From Virgibacillus sp. SK37 (GTDB lineage: Bacteria; Bacillota; Bacilli; Bacillales; Amphibacillaceae), in the NCBI RefSeq assembly GCF_000725285.1, contig NZ_CP007161.1:3448213-3512212 (forward strand): a stretch of DNA of 64,000 bases. The letters run 5' to 3'. Under the pieces are notes generated by a model, which did no database searches, was not told the DNA's origin, and saw only the letters and a program-made list of their open reading frames with translations. Position 1 is the first letter of the stretch. Each line of letters begins with the position of its first letter. Both the position numbers and the translations under genes were made by a program. Positions 26,639 to 35,392 of this stretch are shown piece after piece.

Positions 26639-28063
26639 ATGGAACCACAAAAAGAAGTAAACCAAGATTATTCAGTAAAACAGCAGAATAAATGGCAGAT
26701 GCCAGATACCTATGTCATCTTATTTTTTGTATTATTACTAGGATTTCTCGCTACATATGTTTTGCCATCCGGTTTGTTTGAGAGAGAAACAATTGATGGA
26801 GTGGAACGAGTTATTCCAAATACATATCACGGGACAGATACTGCTCCTTTGGGTTTTTTTGATTTTTTCTATGCTATCCAGATGGGGATGGTTGAGTCTG
26901 CTGATATCATCTTCTTAGTCTTATTCACAGGGGGAATGTTTGAGATAATTGAACGCTCTGGGGCTTTAAATGGCGCGATTCATAGGGCAGTACATATTAC
27001 ACGCGGCAACGAATTTTGGCTGATTGCTATCGTATCTGCCATTTTTGCATTAACAGGGGCTGTAGGAGCTGTGGCTAACGCAGTTATCGCTTTTGTTATG
27101 GTAGGAGTTATTATCGCCAGAACATTAAAACTAGATCCTATTGTTGCTGTAGCAATTACATTCGGTGCCAACTTTGCGGGCTTCAGTGTTGGTTTTATTA
27201 ACCCTTACACTGTCGGAATTGCTCAGGACATAGCAGGTCTTCCTTTATTCTCAGGAATGGTACTACGCATCATCGTATTCCTCATAATACTGGCATCGCT
27301 AATCTGGTATACATGGCGTTATACAAAAAAACTTCTTAAAGATCCATCAAAAAGTTTTGCAGGAGCCTACGGTGATGATGAGGATGGTAATGAGCAAGAG
27401 TTAAATGCTCCGTTTACTACAAGGCATAAGCTCCTTCTTATATTTGTAGGATTAAGTTTGCTTTTCTTTGTCTATGGGTCTATTCAATTGAAATGGACGA
27501 TTAATCATATGTCTGCTTTTTTTGTTTTTATCGCCATCGGAGCAGGCATTATTGCGGGGATGCACTATAATAAGCTTGCCGAAACCTTCCTATCTGGAAC
27601 GAGAAAGTTAGTTTACGGTGCAATGGTAGTTGGGCTTGCCAGATCCGTTATTGTTGTACTGGAGAACGGACAAATTTTGGATACAATTGTTTATGGAATT
27701 GCTGTGCCCTTAGAACATTTCCCGCCTGCAGTAGCAGCTATCGGTATGTTTATCTCCAATGGGGTTCTAAACTTCCTTGTCAATTCAGGTAGTGGGCAGG
27801 CAATGATTGCGATGCCTATGCTAGCGCCTCTTGCGGATATGGTGGGAGTGACAAGACAAGTAGCTGTACAAGCATACCAATTTGGGGACGGTCTAACAAA
27901 TTTAATTTTCCCTACATCAGGGATTTTGATGGCAAGCCTAGCTGTCGCTAATTTATCTTGGACCAAATGGTTGAAATGGATTATGCCATTATTTTTCATT
28001 TGGCTTGCTATTGCTGTTATTACCTTAGTTACGGGCGTTTTGATAAATTGGGGACCTTTCTAA
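26639..28063 (+). CDS. YfcC family carrier (DcuC/ArcD-like superfamily)
   Basis: This 474-residue membrane protein has about 12 TM segments. YfcC-type motifs include FFYAIQMGMVESADIIFLVLFTGGMFEIIERSGALN, the central TFGANFAGFSVGFINPYTVGIAQDIAGLPLFSGM, and a C-terminal FLVNSGSGQAMIAMPMLAPLADMVGVTRQVAVQAYQFGDGLTNLIFPTSG. Relatives transport C4-dicarboxylates, basic amino acids (arginine/ornithine) or short peptides, so the substrate is open. It starts right after TAGGAGG and stands alone between two convergent/divergent neighbours, with a bidirectional terminator at 28160. Confidence 0.87.
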   Translation: MEPQKEVNQDYSVKQQNKWQMPDTYVILFFVLLLGFLATYVLPSGLFERETIDGVERVIPNTYHGTDTAPLGFFDFFYAIQMGMVESADIIFLVLFTGGMFEIIERSGALNGAIHRAVHITRGNEFWLIAIVSAIFALTGAVGAVANAVIAFVMVGVIIARTLKLDPIVAVAITFGANFAGFSVGFINPYTVGIAQDIAGLPLFSGMVLRIIVFLIILASLIWYTWRYTKKLLKDPSKSFAGAYGDDEDGNEQELNAPFTTRHKLLLIFVGLSLLFFVYGSIQLKWTINHMSAFFVFIAIGAGIIAGMHYNKLAETFLSGTRKLVYGAMVVGLARSVIVVLENGQILDTIVYGIAVPLEHFPPAVAAIGMFISNGVLNFLVNSGSGQAMIAMPMLAPLADMVGVTRQVAVQAYQFGDGLTNLIFPTSGILMASLAVANLSWTKWLKWIMPLFFIWLAIAVITLVTGVLINWGPF

Positions 28064-28159
28064 TTAAAAAAAGTCAAGTGCCTGAAGTAAAGAAGGCAGG
28101 CTAATTTTGTCCCTTTAGCATGGAACACTTTCCACTAGAATAGTTTTTCAGCAATAAAT

Positions 28160-28190
28160 GAAGCCGGCCAAGTTAGCCGGCTTCGTTTAT
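28160..28190. terminator. Bidirectional terminator between YfcC and sodC
   Basis: GAAGCCGGC (28160-28168) and GCCGGCTTC (28176-28184) form a perfect 9-bp stem with a 7-base loop. GTTTATTTATT follows on the plus strand and ATTTATTGC on the minus strand. Confidence 0.7.
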
Positions 28191-28802
28191 TTATTCACCT
28201 ATCACACCACAAGCAATACGTTCACCTGCATCTCCGGAAGGCTGCGATTTATAATCATCGGCTCCTGAATGAATAACAAGTGCTGTCCCTCCCTCCTTAA
28301 ATAAAGAGTTCGCTTCACCTTTTTTCAGTGTAACCATGTCTGCCAAACGTTCTGTCTGAACGGTCCCATCTTCTCCTACTTCAATATTTTTCATATCTCC
28401 TGCATGCGGCCCCTCAGGTACATCAAATCCGTGCTTGGCATCTGTCGGATTAAAATGCCCACCTGCAGATTTAAAATCAGGCGCTTCACAGGCCCCCTTT
28501 TCATGAATATGGAATCCATGCGTGCCTGCCGGAAGCTTTTCTCCTTCAAGGGCAACATGAACCCCTTCTTCATCTTCTGTCAACGTTGCTGTTGCTACTA
28601 CATCTCCATCCTTATTTTTTAAAGAGACAAGTACATCCTCTTTATCTGTTGAGTCTGACTTATTCTGATCTGCCATCGTTTCCGACGATTCTTCATTCTC
28701 TTGGTTGTTATCTTTATTAGGCTTTTCTTCTTCGTTTCCACCACAGGCTGCTAGAACCATTATCAACAAAACTGAAAATACTAGTAAAAGTGAACGCTTC
28801 AT
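28191..28802 (-). CDS. sodC: Cu/Zn superoxide dismutase-family lipoprotein
   Basis: The 203-residue protein has a lipoprotein signal (lipobox LAAC, Cys20) and an acidic Asn/Glu/Asp linker, then a SodC domain. The metal ligands appear in order: HGFHIHEKGAC, GGHFNPTDAKHG, EGPHAGD and ALVIHSG; the C-terminal GDAGERIACGVI supplies the active-site Arg and second disulfide Cys. All expected His and Asp ligands are present, so activity is plausible, unlike Bacillus YojM, which is reported to lack some ligands. It would sit on the outer membrane face and remove extracellular superoxide. The start has GAAGGGAG seven bases upstream. It is a single-gene unit. Confidence 0.92.
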   Translation of the reverse strand: MKRSLLLVFSVLLIMVLAACGGNEEEKPNKDNNQENEESSETMADQNKSDSTDKEDVLVSLKNKDGDVVATATLTEDEEGVHVALEGEKLPAGTHGFHIHEKGACEAPDFKSAGGHFNPTDAKHGFDVPEGPHAGDMKNIEVGEDGTVQTERLADMVTLKKGEANSLFKEGGTALVIHSGADDYKSQPSGDAGERIACGVIGE

Positions 28803-29065
28803 TTTACGAACTCCCTTCCTGATTGTTACTAGTATCTTCCTCTATTTTAAAGAAAATTAAACCTTTTTTGAGCTAATTCGTTCTTTTTCCTTATACAATA
28901 AATAAATGAGTAGTAATTGAGGCGTAATTTGTCTATTTAGATTGTTGATTTTATTAGTAGTCATATACCTATTTACTTAGATAAAGTATGTTAATTTTTA
29001 ACCCACATTAATCAAAAGAAAATGCACATGCGTGTAATGTAGTTTCTTAACACATGGAAATTCAA

Positions 29066-29100
29066 ACAAACCGAACGTTTAAATAAATCGTCCGGTTTGT
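29066..29100 (-). terminator. Inverted repeat downstream of the DoxX gene
   Basis: ACAAACCG-A-ACG (29066-29077) pairs with CGT-C-CGGTTTGT (29089-29100) with one mismatch and an 11-base loop. The minus-strand tail TTTGAATTT is only weakly T-rich, so this may be a terminator for DoxX or a protein-binding palindrome. The rest of the 346-bp gap 28803-29148 is AT-rich, with no other signal that I can defend. Confidence 0.35.
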
Positions 29101-29148
29101 ACTAAAGCATATATAAATTGTTATCCATCTTTTAAATTGGTTCCACCT

Positions 29149-29661
29149 TTACACTAGTGCTGCTTCCTTTTTATGTTTTTTATTAATTGGTTTATGGTCT
29201 TTTAAGAAAGGAATAATCCATCTGTCTAAACCATATTTACCAGCATTATACCCAGCTACGATCAAAAATACTGTAATTAAAACCATTTGGGCATTCGTGC
29301 TAACTGTACCACTGAATAAGAATGCAAAGTTCATAATTATGCCCATCAATGCTGCGAAATTAGTAAAGATCCCTAGAATAAGTGCAATTCCTACTAAAAA
29401 CTCTCCCCACATTACGATAAAAGTAAATAATTCAGCATTTGGAATAGCTATAGCTTCTAAAAATGCGGCCCACCAGCCTTGAACTGCCGGGTGTTCGCCA
29501 CTTGCACTTGCTACTGCGCCATGCAAGAAACCAGTCGCATCAAATTCTCCCCCAGTTATTTTACCGTATCCGGCTGTCAACCATTGGTAACCAATATAAA
29601 CCCTTAGAAAAGTCAATATTCCCGCAGCTATCTTATTATTCCTAATAAAATCTACAAACAT
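29149..29661 (-). CDS. DoxX family membrane protein
   Basis: I start at ATG 29661, which has AAAGGAG nine bases upstream; this gives 170 residues. A longer frame to 29745 has no ribosome binding site, and an ATG three codons upstream overlaps it. The protein has four TM segments and the DoxX pattern: AAGILTFLRVYIGYQWLTAGYGKITGG, then FIVMWGEFLVGIALILGIFTNFAALMGIIMNFAFLFSG. DoxX proteins in Bacilli (CatD, MhqP) are linked to quinone or thiol stress. Here the gene stands alone behind an Fnr/Rex-type palindrome at 29772-29787, which suggests control by oxygen or NADH state. Confidence 0.82.
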   Translation of the reverse strand: MFVDFIRNNKIAAGILTFLRVYIGYQWLTAGYGKITGGEFDATGFLHGAVASASGEHPAVQGWWAAFLEAIAIPNAELFTFIVMWGEFLVGIALILGIFTNFAALMGIIMNFAFLFSGTVSTNAQMVLITVFLIVAGYNAGKYGLDRWIIPFLKDHKPINKKHKKEAALV

Positions 29662-29694
29662 TTTATTCATCTCCTTTTCTATTATGTTCAATAT

Positions 29695-29787
29695 TTCACA
29701 ATATATATTGTATTGTACCTCCTTGGTACATTTATATAATAACATTATTTAAAGTCTTTGTATATAATTATTGTGAAATATTTCACA
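29695..29787 (-). promoter_or_regulatory. Fnr/Rex-type operator sites upstream of DoxX
   Basis: TGTGAAATATTTCACA at 29772-29787 is a perfect 16-bp palindrome. It fits both the Bacillus Fnr box (TGTGA-N6-TCACA) and the Rex consensus (TTGTGAA-N4-TTCACAA, one mismatch). A second copy of one half (TTCACAA on the plus strand, 29695-29701) lies near the start codon. Between them, TGTACC (29714-29719) and GGTACA (29725-29730) form a further short inverted repeat. Confidence 0.6.
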
Positions 29788-29874
29788 TATACTTACTATA
29801 TTATGGCAATTTTGTTAACGTGGTATCGGATAATCCTGCGGAATTCTACAACGAGCATATATACAGAATAATAA

Positions 29875-29925
29875 TTGACTTCTTTACTCAACATATATAC
29901 TGTATATATAAACATACACAGTATA
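29875..29925 (+). promoter_or_regulatory. Promoter and candidate operator of the GntR(YtrA) cassette
   Basis: TTGACT (29875-29880) may serve as a -35, with TATACT (29896-29901) as a short-spaced -10. TATACTGT (29896-29903) and ACAGTATA (29918-29925) are perfect 8-bp inverted arms separated by 14 bases. This layout suits dimeric YtrA-type regulators, whose known B. subtilis site also has widely spaced arms. The rest of the 408-bp gap 29662-30069 holds the DoxX operators. Confidence 0.5.
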
Positions 29926-30069
29926 ACACTATTTGAATTAGGAAAGACCGAAAGCAGCGCCCTCTATCGTAAAGAGAAAACTATACGCTTTAACAGCTTT
30001 AACTAATTGTCACGTTTACTATTTTCACTAATATTAGTAGATCACAATTTAAAATAAGGGGTGTTTAAG

Positions 30070-30465
30070 GTGGAATTACCTATCTCCATTTCCAAAGACT
30101 CAAGAGAACCTATTTATCATCAAATCGAAAACCAATTAAAAGCGTTAATTGCTGGAGGACATTTACCAGCAGATACACCTTTGCCTTCCATCCGAGCTTT
30201 AGCAAAAGACATGGAAACAAGTATGATCACTATTCGAAGAAGCTATCAAAATTTAGAACATCAAGGATTTATAAAAACAATACAGGGCAAAGGCACCTTT
30301 GTCGCCCATATTAAAACAGAATTGAAGCAACAGGTGAAAATCTCTACTGTATATTATGAAATCGAAAAAGCAATCAATATTGCATTTGATTATGATTACA
30401 ACGAAAAGCAGATTCAAGAAATATTTTTTGAAGTACTCTCTTCGTACAAGAAAAATGGAAGCTGA
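30070..30465 (+). CDS. GntR family regulator, YtrA subfamily
   Basis: The product is 131 residues from GTG 30070, chosen because AAGGGGTG ends six bases before it; a GTG at 30061 falls within that site. The winged helix-turn-helix spans residues 1-75, starting with the typical EPIYHQIENQLKALIAGGHLPADTPLPSIRALA and recognition region ITIRRSYQNLEHQGFI. The short C-terminal tail (about 45 residues) fits the YtrA subgroup, whose members repress adjacent ABC transporter genes and respond to cell-envelope or antibiotic signals. The ABC ATPase and permease genes that follow are the probable targets, together with its own promoter. Confidence 0.87.
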   Translation: MELPISISKDSREPIYHQIENQLKALIAGGHLPADTPLPSIRALAKDMETSMITIRRSYQNLEHQGFIKTIQGKGTFVAHIKTELKQQVKISTVYYEIEKAINIAFDYDYNEKQIQEIFFEVLSSYKKNGS

Positions 30466-30640
30466 AATATGAATTAGTTGATAAAAATCTCACACTAAAA
30501 AAGACGGTAACCACTCGTTCGTTAGGGATTTTATTAAAATTCTAATATTATGAAACTAACTGACTACTTCTACGTATTAAAACATAGGCATATGGTGAGA
30601 GCACTTGGGAAAGAAAAACTGCAACAAGGCTAATAAATTT

Positions 30641-30659
30641 ATTGGGAATTTATCCCAAT
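30641..30659. other. Short inverted repeat before the ABC genes
   Basis: ATTGGGA and TCCCAAT form a 7-bp stem around a 5-base loop, about 75 bases before the ABC ATPase start. There is no T-run. It could be an operator or RNA hairpin that sets the balance between regulator and transporter. Confidence 0.3.
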
Positions 30660-30734
30660 GCATGAGCTGAAAATACAGGAAAATTCACAGACTCACTTAT
30701 ATTTACCACACTATCTACGAAGGAGGGATTGTTA

Positions 30735-31667
30735 ATGGAAGCATTGTTAACAGTAAACAAATTGGGGAAATCTTTTAAAGACAAACAGATCATTTCTGAT
30801 ATATCTTTTGAGGTTCGCAAAGGGGAAATTATGGCCATACTTGGACCAAATGGTGCTGGCAAGTCAACTACCATTCGAAACATTATGGGGATAATGTATC
30901 CAGATGAGGGTTCTATTACCTTTACGAACAGTACTGGTAAAGATATTCCAAGACATAAAATTGGTTATTTACCGGAAGAACGTGGATTATACAAAAATGT
31001 AAAAGTGATGGATATATTATTGTATTTAGCTGAATTAAAGGACTATCCACAAGCAAAAGCAAAGCAGCGGGCACTTGATTACTTAAAGAAATTTGATCTG
31101 GAAGGGAAAGAGAAAGTATCAGTAGAGGAGCTTTCTAAAGGGATGGGGCAGAAGGTTCAATTTATTGCGTCCATTCTACACGAACCGGAACTTCTTATAT
31201 TAGATGAGCCATTTTCCGGATTAGACCCTGTGAGCCAGGAATTGTTTAAACAAGAAATAAAAGAACTTGCCGAAAAAGGGACAGCTATATTACTATCCTC
31301 CCATCAAATGAATTTAGTAGAAGAAATGGCAAATCGTTTGTTTATGATTCACAGGGGACAGAAAGTTATTTACGGATCGATGGAAGAGGTTAAAACAACA
31401 TATGCAAATTTCAAATGCACCATTCGTGGCATAAATAATTTGGATATTCTTCAAACAATACCCGAGGTACTGCGAATTGAACAACAGGAAGATATATCTG
31501 TTCTTTACCTTGAACAGGCTGTTCAACCGACTTTATGGTTAAAGCAATTGCCGAATGAGTTAGTCGTTCATGAATTAACAATGGACCGTGTTTCGTTGCA
31601 TGAAATATTTATAGATATTGCTACAGATAAAAATATGCTAAAAGAAACAGGTGAAGTATATGCGTAA
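30735..31667 (+). CDS. ABC exporter ATPase, NatA-like
   Basis: The protein is 310 residues from ATG 30735 (AGGAGGG seven bases upstream; an in-frame TTG at 30729 is too close). It has Walker A GPNGAGKS at residues 37-44, the LPEERGLYKNVKV region typical of NatA and antibiotic-exporter ATPases, a divergent signature SKGMGQKVQ in place of LSGGQ, and Walker B LLILDEPFSGLDP. The C-terminal domain of about 90 residues resembles DUF4162. It pairs with the permease encoded next, overlapping by 8 bp. The system likely exports Na+ or an antimicrobial compound under control of the YtrA-type regulator upstream. Confidence 0.9.
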   Translation: MEALLTVNKLGKSFKDKQIISDISFEVRKGEIMAILGPNGAGKSTTIRNIMGIMYPDEGSITFTNSTGKDIPRHKIGYLPEERGLYKNVKVMDILLYLAELKDYPQAKAKQRALDYLKKFDLEGKEKVSVEELSKGMGQKVQFIASILHEPELLILDEPFSGLDPVSQELFKQEIKELAEKGTAILLSSHQMNLVEEMANRLFMIHRGQKVIYGSMEEVKTTYANFKCTIRGINNLDILQTIPEVLRIEQQEDISVLYLEQAVQPTLWLKQLPNELVVHELTMDRVSLHEIFIDIATDKNMLKETGEVYA

Positions 31668-32904
31668 TACCATGAAGGTTGCCAAGTGGGAAATAAAGCG
31701 AAACCTGAAGAATAAAACGTTTTTAATCGGGTTATTCCTGACCCCGGTCCTTATTATTGGATTTATGCTTTTGGGTAGTCTTTTTGGTGATGATCCAGCT
31801 GATACAGAACAGGAAACAACCAGGGTGTTTGTAAATGATCAGCTCGGTGTATTTCCTGAACTTCAAGAAAGTGTGAATCAGAATAAATTACCTTGGGATC
31901 TATTGCAAACCGACCTAACCGAAAAAGAAGTAGCTGCAGAAGCAGAACTAAGTGAGAATACGGCATACATATTTATCGATGAACGCGCGATGCAAGAAGG
32001 TAATGTTCCTGTTTATCTCAGTGAGGAAATTCCTCCTTTTTTTTCAAATGAATTGCAACTATTATCTTCTCCTCTACAGACAATGCAAATGGAAGAACTC
32101 GGAATAACCGAAAAACAGCTTGCTGTTATCTCAAAAGGGTTTCACTTTAACGAGCAATCGCCAGGAGAAAATATTAATACTACTTCTACAGAAGAAGAAA
32201 CCAGCTTAGGTGAAAATCCAATAGAAGATCTAGCCCCAGGAGCATTTGCAGGCTTTATTATGCTTTCCATCGTATTTACGGGTATGGCTATATTTCAAAG
32301 TGCCTCACAGGAAAAGAAAGATAAAATTGCTGAGATTATTCTTTCATCTCTTACACCAGCAGAGCTTATGCAAGGGAAAATAATCGGTTATTTTGTACTT
32401 GGCTTGATTCAAGCAGTTGTATCAATTACTTTGCTTTTTCCTTTTCTTTTATGGAAAATAGATTTACCAATTATAGAGTATATCTTTGTACCAGAGCTTA
32501 TCCTATTATTAGTTATTGCAATCCTTGGTTTTTTACTATTTGCCTCTCTGTTTGTTGGAATTGGAGCTACAATGGCAGATATCACTACAGCTGGAAATTT
32601 TCAAGGTATGGTTATGATGCTTCCTTTCCTTCCTTTTATCTTTATCGGACCTGTAATCAGTGATCCAACTGGTCTAATGGCTCAAATTGGAACCTACATC
32701 CCATTTACATCGCCGGGTGTTTTACTGTTACGGTTAACTATTATGGAGGAATGGCCATGGGTAGAAATTGTGATTTCTTTAGCTATATTAATAGTTAGTG
32801 TTTGGCTTGCAATGAAGTTGGCTGGAAAAATATTTAAAGTAGGTATTTTAATGTATGGAAAGAATGCAACTCCCGGGGAAATATGGAAATGGATTCGGGC
32901 GTAA
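31660..32904 (+). CDS. ABC-2 type exporter permease, NatB-like
   Basis: The protein is 414 residues from ATG 31660, which has AGGTGA upstream inside the ATPase gene. One N-terminal TM segment (about residues 18-40), a large extracytoplasmic domain of about 150 residues (FVNDQLGVFPELQESVNQ onward), and a block of five TM segments (residues 190-400) match the NatB/ABC2_membrane_3 architecture. The loop FQSASQEKKDKIAEIILSSLTPAELMQGKIIGY is the conserved coupling element of this family. It is encoded as an operon with the ATPase, and a terminator follows immediately. Confidence 0.88.
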   Translation: MRNTMKVAKWEIKRNLKNKTFLIGLFLTPVLIIGFMLLGSLFGDDPADTEQETTRVFVNDQLGVFPELQESVNQNKLPWDLLQTDLTEKEVAAEAELSENTAYIFIDERAMQEGNVPVYLSEEIPPFFSNELQLLSSPLQTMQMEELGITEKQLAVISKGFHFNEQSPGENINTTSTEEETSLGENPIEDLAPGAFAGFIMLSIVFTGMAIFQSASQEKKDKIAEIILSSLTPAELMQGKIIGYFVLGLIQAVVSITLLFPFLLWKIDLPIIEYIFVPELILLLVIAILGFLLFASLFVGIGATMADITTAGNFQGMVMMLPFLPFIFIGPVISDPTGLMAQIGTYIPFTSPGVLLLRLTIMEEWPWVEIVISLAILIVSVWLAMKLAGKIFKVGILMYGKNATPGEIWKWIRA

Positions 32905-32913
32905 TTATAATAG

Positions 32914-32950
32914 AGGCAGAGGCTGGATAATTTCAGCCTCTGCCTTATAA
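32914..32950 (+). terminator. Terminator of the ABC exporter operon
   Basis: AGGCAGAGGCTG (32914-32925) pairs perfectly with CAGCCTCTGCCT (32934-32945), followed by TATAAATAAAT. Confidence 0.65.
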
Positions 32951-33041
32951 ATAAATGTGTAACAGAAAGAATCCGTTGAATGCATGAGAACCAATCATAA
33001 ATAGCAAAATAGTCTTTATTAGATCACTGATTCTTCTCTCA

Positions 33042-33227
33042 TTACTTGTTTCGACTTTCCTCCCAAACAGTCCAAAGTACTAAGGTGATAATGGCACTAA
33101 TGATAACAACAATGTTCGTATACGGGTGATACCCACCCTCGCTAAAAACAGCCAGTAATGTTCGTATTACAATTGCAGCGATTAATATAACAATAAACTT
33201 GAACACACTATTTCCTTTTATAGTCAA
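33042..33227 (-). CDS. Small two-TM membrane protein, 61 residues
   Basis: The frame starts at TTG 33227 with AGGTGG seven to eight bases upstream. The protein has two hydrophobic helices (about residues 9-27 and 37-55) joined by a short loop SEGGYHPYTN, and ends in a charged tail (WEESRNK). I recognise no named family. It stands alone in a 500-bp interval between two plus-strand units. Ribosome binding site and composition support it as a real gene, with some doubt because of the TTG start. Confidence 0.55.
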   Translation of the reverse strand: MTIKGNSVFKFIVILIAAIVIRTLLAVFSEGGYHPYTNIVVIISAIITLVLWTVWEESRNK

Positions 33228-33426
33228 TTTCTTTCCACCTATCTTTTTTATTGTCTGTAAAACCTTCTAGCGCTCCAAGCACTTTTTCGGTTGTTTTGCT
33301 TTCATGAAAATATTAGAACTTACTCATTAACAAATAAAAATTTTACTTATGATTTCCAATTCTTTTACATAGTCTGTAGTAAGCAGTCATATAGTAAACG
33401 GCTAAGAACATAAGGAGGTTAACATA

Positions 33427-33969
33427 ATGAAGATAGCAGTAATTCATGGCTCGAGCCGTCAAAATGGTAATGCAGAATATCTTGCCTACCATGCCGTCCC
33501 GAAAGAAAAAGCCACCCATATTCATCTTCAAGATTACCATATTCAGCAAATTATTGATGAGCGCCATGAGGTGAAAGGGTTTAAAAATGTTCATGACGAT
33601 CATAAAGAATTAATTGATCTAATGCTTAGACATGAGATAATCGTATTTTCCACGCCTATCTATTGGTACAGTTTATCAGGCCCAATGAAGACATTTATTG
33701 ACCGCTGGTCCCAGATTATGCGTGACCCGAATTACGCGCATTTCCGAGGAGAATTAAAGAAGAAAAAAGCCTATCTTATTGCGGTTGGAGGTGATAACCC
33801 TACTATTAAAGGATTGCCGCTTGTTCAGCAATTTAATTATATTTGTCAGTTTTTTGGTATGGAGTTTGCCGGTTATGTACTAGGTCAGGCAAGTAAACCC
33901 GGCGATATTAAAAATAACAAAAGAGCTTTGGATGAGGCGGCTGTACTCGTAACAGAAATCAACTTATAA
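33427..33969 (+). CDS. NAD(P)H-dependent FMN reductase, flavodoxin-like
   Basis: The 180-residue protein begins MKIAVIHGSSRQNGNAEYLA, a phosphate-binding loop for FMN (GSSRxxGN). It carries IIVFSTPIYWYSLSGPMKTFIDRWSQ, the NADPH-dependent FMN reductase/iron-sulfur flavoprotein signature. It probably uses FMN and NAD(P)H to reduce quinones or small oxidants in the cytoplasm. The ribosome binding site is AAGGAGG eight bases upstream. It is a single-gene unit with its own terminator at 34041. Confidence 0.88.
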   Translation: MKIAVIHGSSRQNGNAEYLAYHAVPKEKATHIHLQDYHIQQIIDERHEVKGFKNVHDDHKELIDLMLRHEIIVFSTPIYWYSLSGPMKTFIDRWSQIMRDPNYAHFRGELKKKKAYLIAVGGDNPTIKGLPLVQQFNYICQFFGMEFAGYVLGQASKPGDIKNNKRALDEAAVLVTEINL

Positions 33970-34040
33970 CTGGTATTTTTATACTAAATGTAAGTCATTC
34001 CCTTACAATAAAAATATAATAAGGAAATTCTTTTAGCACT

Positions 34041-34080
34041 AGTACCTGACTGTATTTGTAGAGCAGTCAGGTACTTTTAT
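34041..34080 (+). terminator. Terminator after the FMN reductase gene
   Basis: AGTACCTGACTG (34041-34052) pairs with CAGTCAGGTACT (34064-34075), a perfect 12-bp stem, then TTTTAT. The remainder of the 310-bp gap to 34280 is AT-rich and should hold the amidase promoter, which I cannot place with certainty. Confidence 0.85.
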
Positions 34081-34279
34081 TATGGTATTTTTGTTCTAAT
34101 GTCACTCTCTAACTATTCTTACTTTATTCGTGAACTTTATGCATTTAGGTATATTGACGAATTTTACTAGGGCTTCTGAATTGTTTTACTCTAAAATAGT
34201 TTATTTTGTACTTGTATAGGTAACAATTTAGTATTATGATTTACTTACTTTATTAAAATTAATTATAAGGAGGGAAAAC

Positions 34280-35389
34280 GTGAAAAAGATTTATTTTTCA
34301 GTTGTTGGTATTTGTATATTGCTATTTTCTATTCTTTTCATTCCTAATACGAGTCATGCAGAACAAGGGGAAATTTACGAAATTGGCGAGATCATTCTTA
34401 ATGTTAGAAGTGAACCTTCTTCCAGCGGAAAAGTTATTGGTCAGCTAGTTGAAGGTAACAAGGTGGAAATTTTTCAAAAAAAACATGGTTGGGCTCAAAC
34501 CTATTATGCAGGTGAAGAAGCCTGGATTGCTGCACATTACTTGATTCCAGTAAGTGGAAAAAGTCAGCAAGCGAAAACAGATAGATCCAATGAACAAGTG
34601 ACCATTACAGCAAGTAATGTCAATATTCGTTCAGGACCTGGCGAAAACCATCCAGTAATTGCTTCCACAGATTCAGGAAATACATATAACATTGTAAAAA
34701 CTTCAGGTGATTGGCACAACATAGAATTGACTAACGGAAATACTGGTTGGGTAGCTTCATGGTTAACGAATAATGGAACGAACAATAATGCTGCCGGGCA
34801 ATCAAAGAAACAAACAAACTCAGTTAAAAATACAAAAAAAGCGAATGGCACGTTAAACGGTTATACAATCGTTGTTGATCCAGGGCATGGCGGCAAGGAT
34901 CCAGGTGCAATTGGGCTTGGTGGGATCTATGAAAAAGATCTCATTTCGCCAACAGCTGAAGCAGTTGCTGGACAGCTTCGTTCGGCAGGGGCAAACGTTA
35001 TCATGACACGTTCGGGAGATTATTTTGTTACACTCGGTAAACGAGTGGCTATTAGTAATAGCTATGATACCGATGCTTTTGTCAGTCTTCATTATAATAC
35101 CTTCCCGATGTTGTCTATTAATGGTACGAGCACATACTACTATTCAGATAAGGATGCCGGCTTAGCTACTAAGGTGCAATCTGCTATGGCTTCAACAGTT
35201 CCACTGGCTAGTAGAGGTAGTCTACAAGCAAATTATAAAGTATTAAGGGAGAATCGGGCGCCCTCTATTTTAATGGAGCTGGGCTTTATCACCAATCCTA
35301 ATGACTTAGCTCATATTAAAACTGCCGACTATCAAAATAATGTTGGACAAGCAATTACTACAGGTTTACAAAATTACTTTAGCGAATAA
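34280..35389 (+). CDS. Secreted N-acetylmuramoyl-L-alanine amidase with two SH3b domains
   Basis: The 369-residue protein starts at GTG 34280 (AAGGAGGG upstream). A Sec signal peptide spans residues 1-27, with cleavage after THA-like sequence (NTSHA). Two bacterial SH3 domains (about 30-90 and 106-164, each with the INxRSxP-type strand) bind the wall. A Lys/Asn-rich linker precedes an Amidase_3 domain (195-366). Zinc and catalytic residues are visible: DPGHGGKDPGA with His203, EKDL, SLHYN and SILMELGFITN. It cuts the amide bond between muramic acid and the stem peptide during wall turnover, sporulation or germination. A terminator follows directly. Confidence 0.93.
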   Translation: MKKIYFSVVGICILLFSILFIPNTSHAEQGEIYEIGEIILNVRSEPSSSGKVIGQLVEGNKVEIFQKKHGWAQTYYAGEEAWIAAHYLIPVSGKSQQAKTDRSNEQVTITASNVNIRSGPGENHPVIASTDSGNTYNIVKTSGDWHNIELTNGNTGWVASWLTNNGTNNNAAGQSKKQTNSVKNTKKANGTLNGYTIVVDPGHGGKDPGAIGLGGIYEKDLISPTAEAVAGQLRSAGANVIMTRSGDYFVTLGKRVAISNSYDTDAFVSLHYNTFPMLSINGTSTYYYSDKDAGLATKVQSAMASTVPLASRGSLQANYKVLRENRAPSILMELGFITNPNDLAHIKTADYQNNVGQAITTGLQNYFSE

Positions 35390-35392
35390 TCT

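Noticed and set aside
29662-29745. N-terminal extension of the DoxX gene to 29745
   Set aside because: The added codons cover the operator half-site and the TGTACC/GGTACA repeat, have no ribosome binding site, and precede the well-spaced AAAGGAG of ATG 29661.
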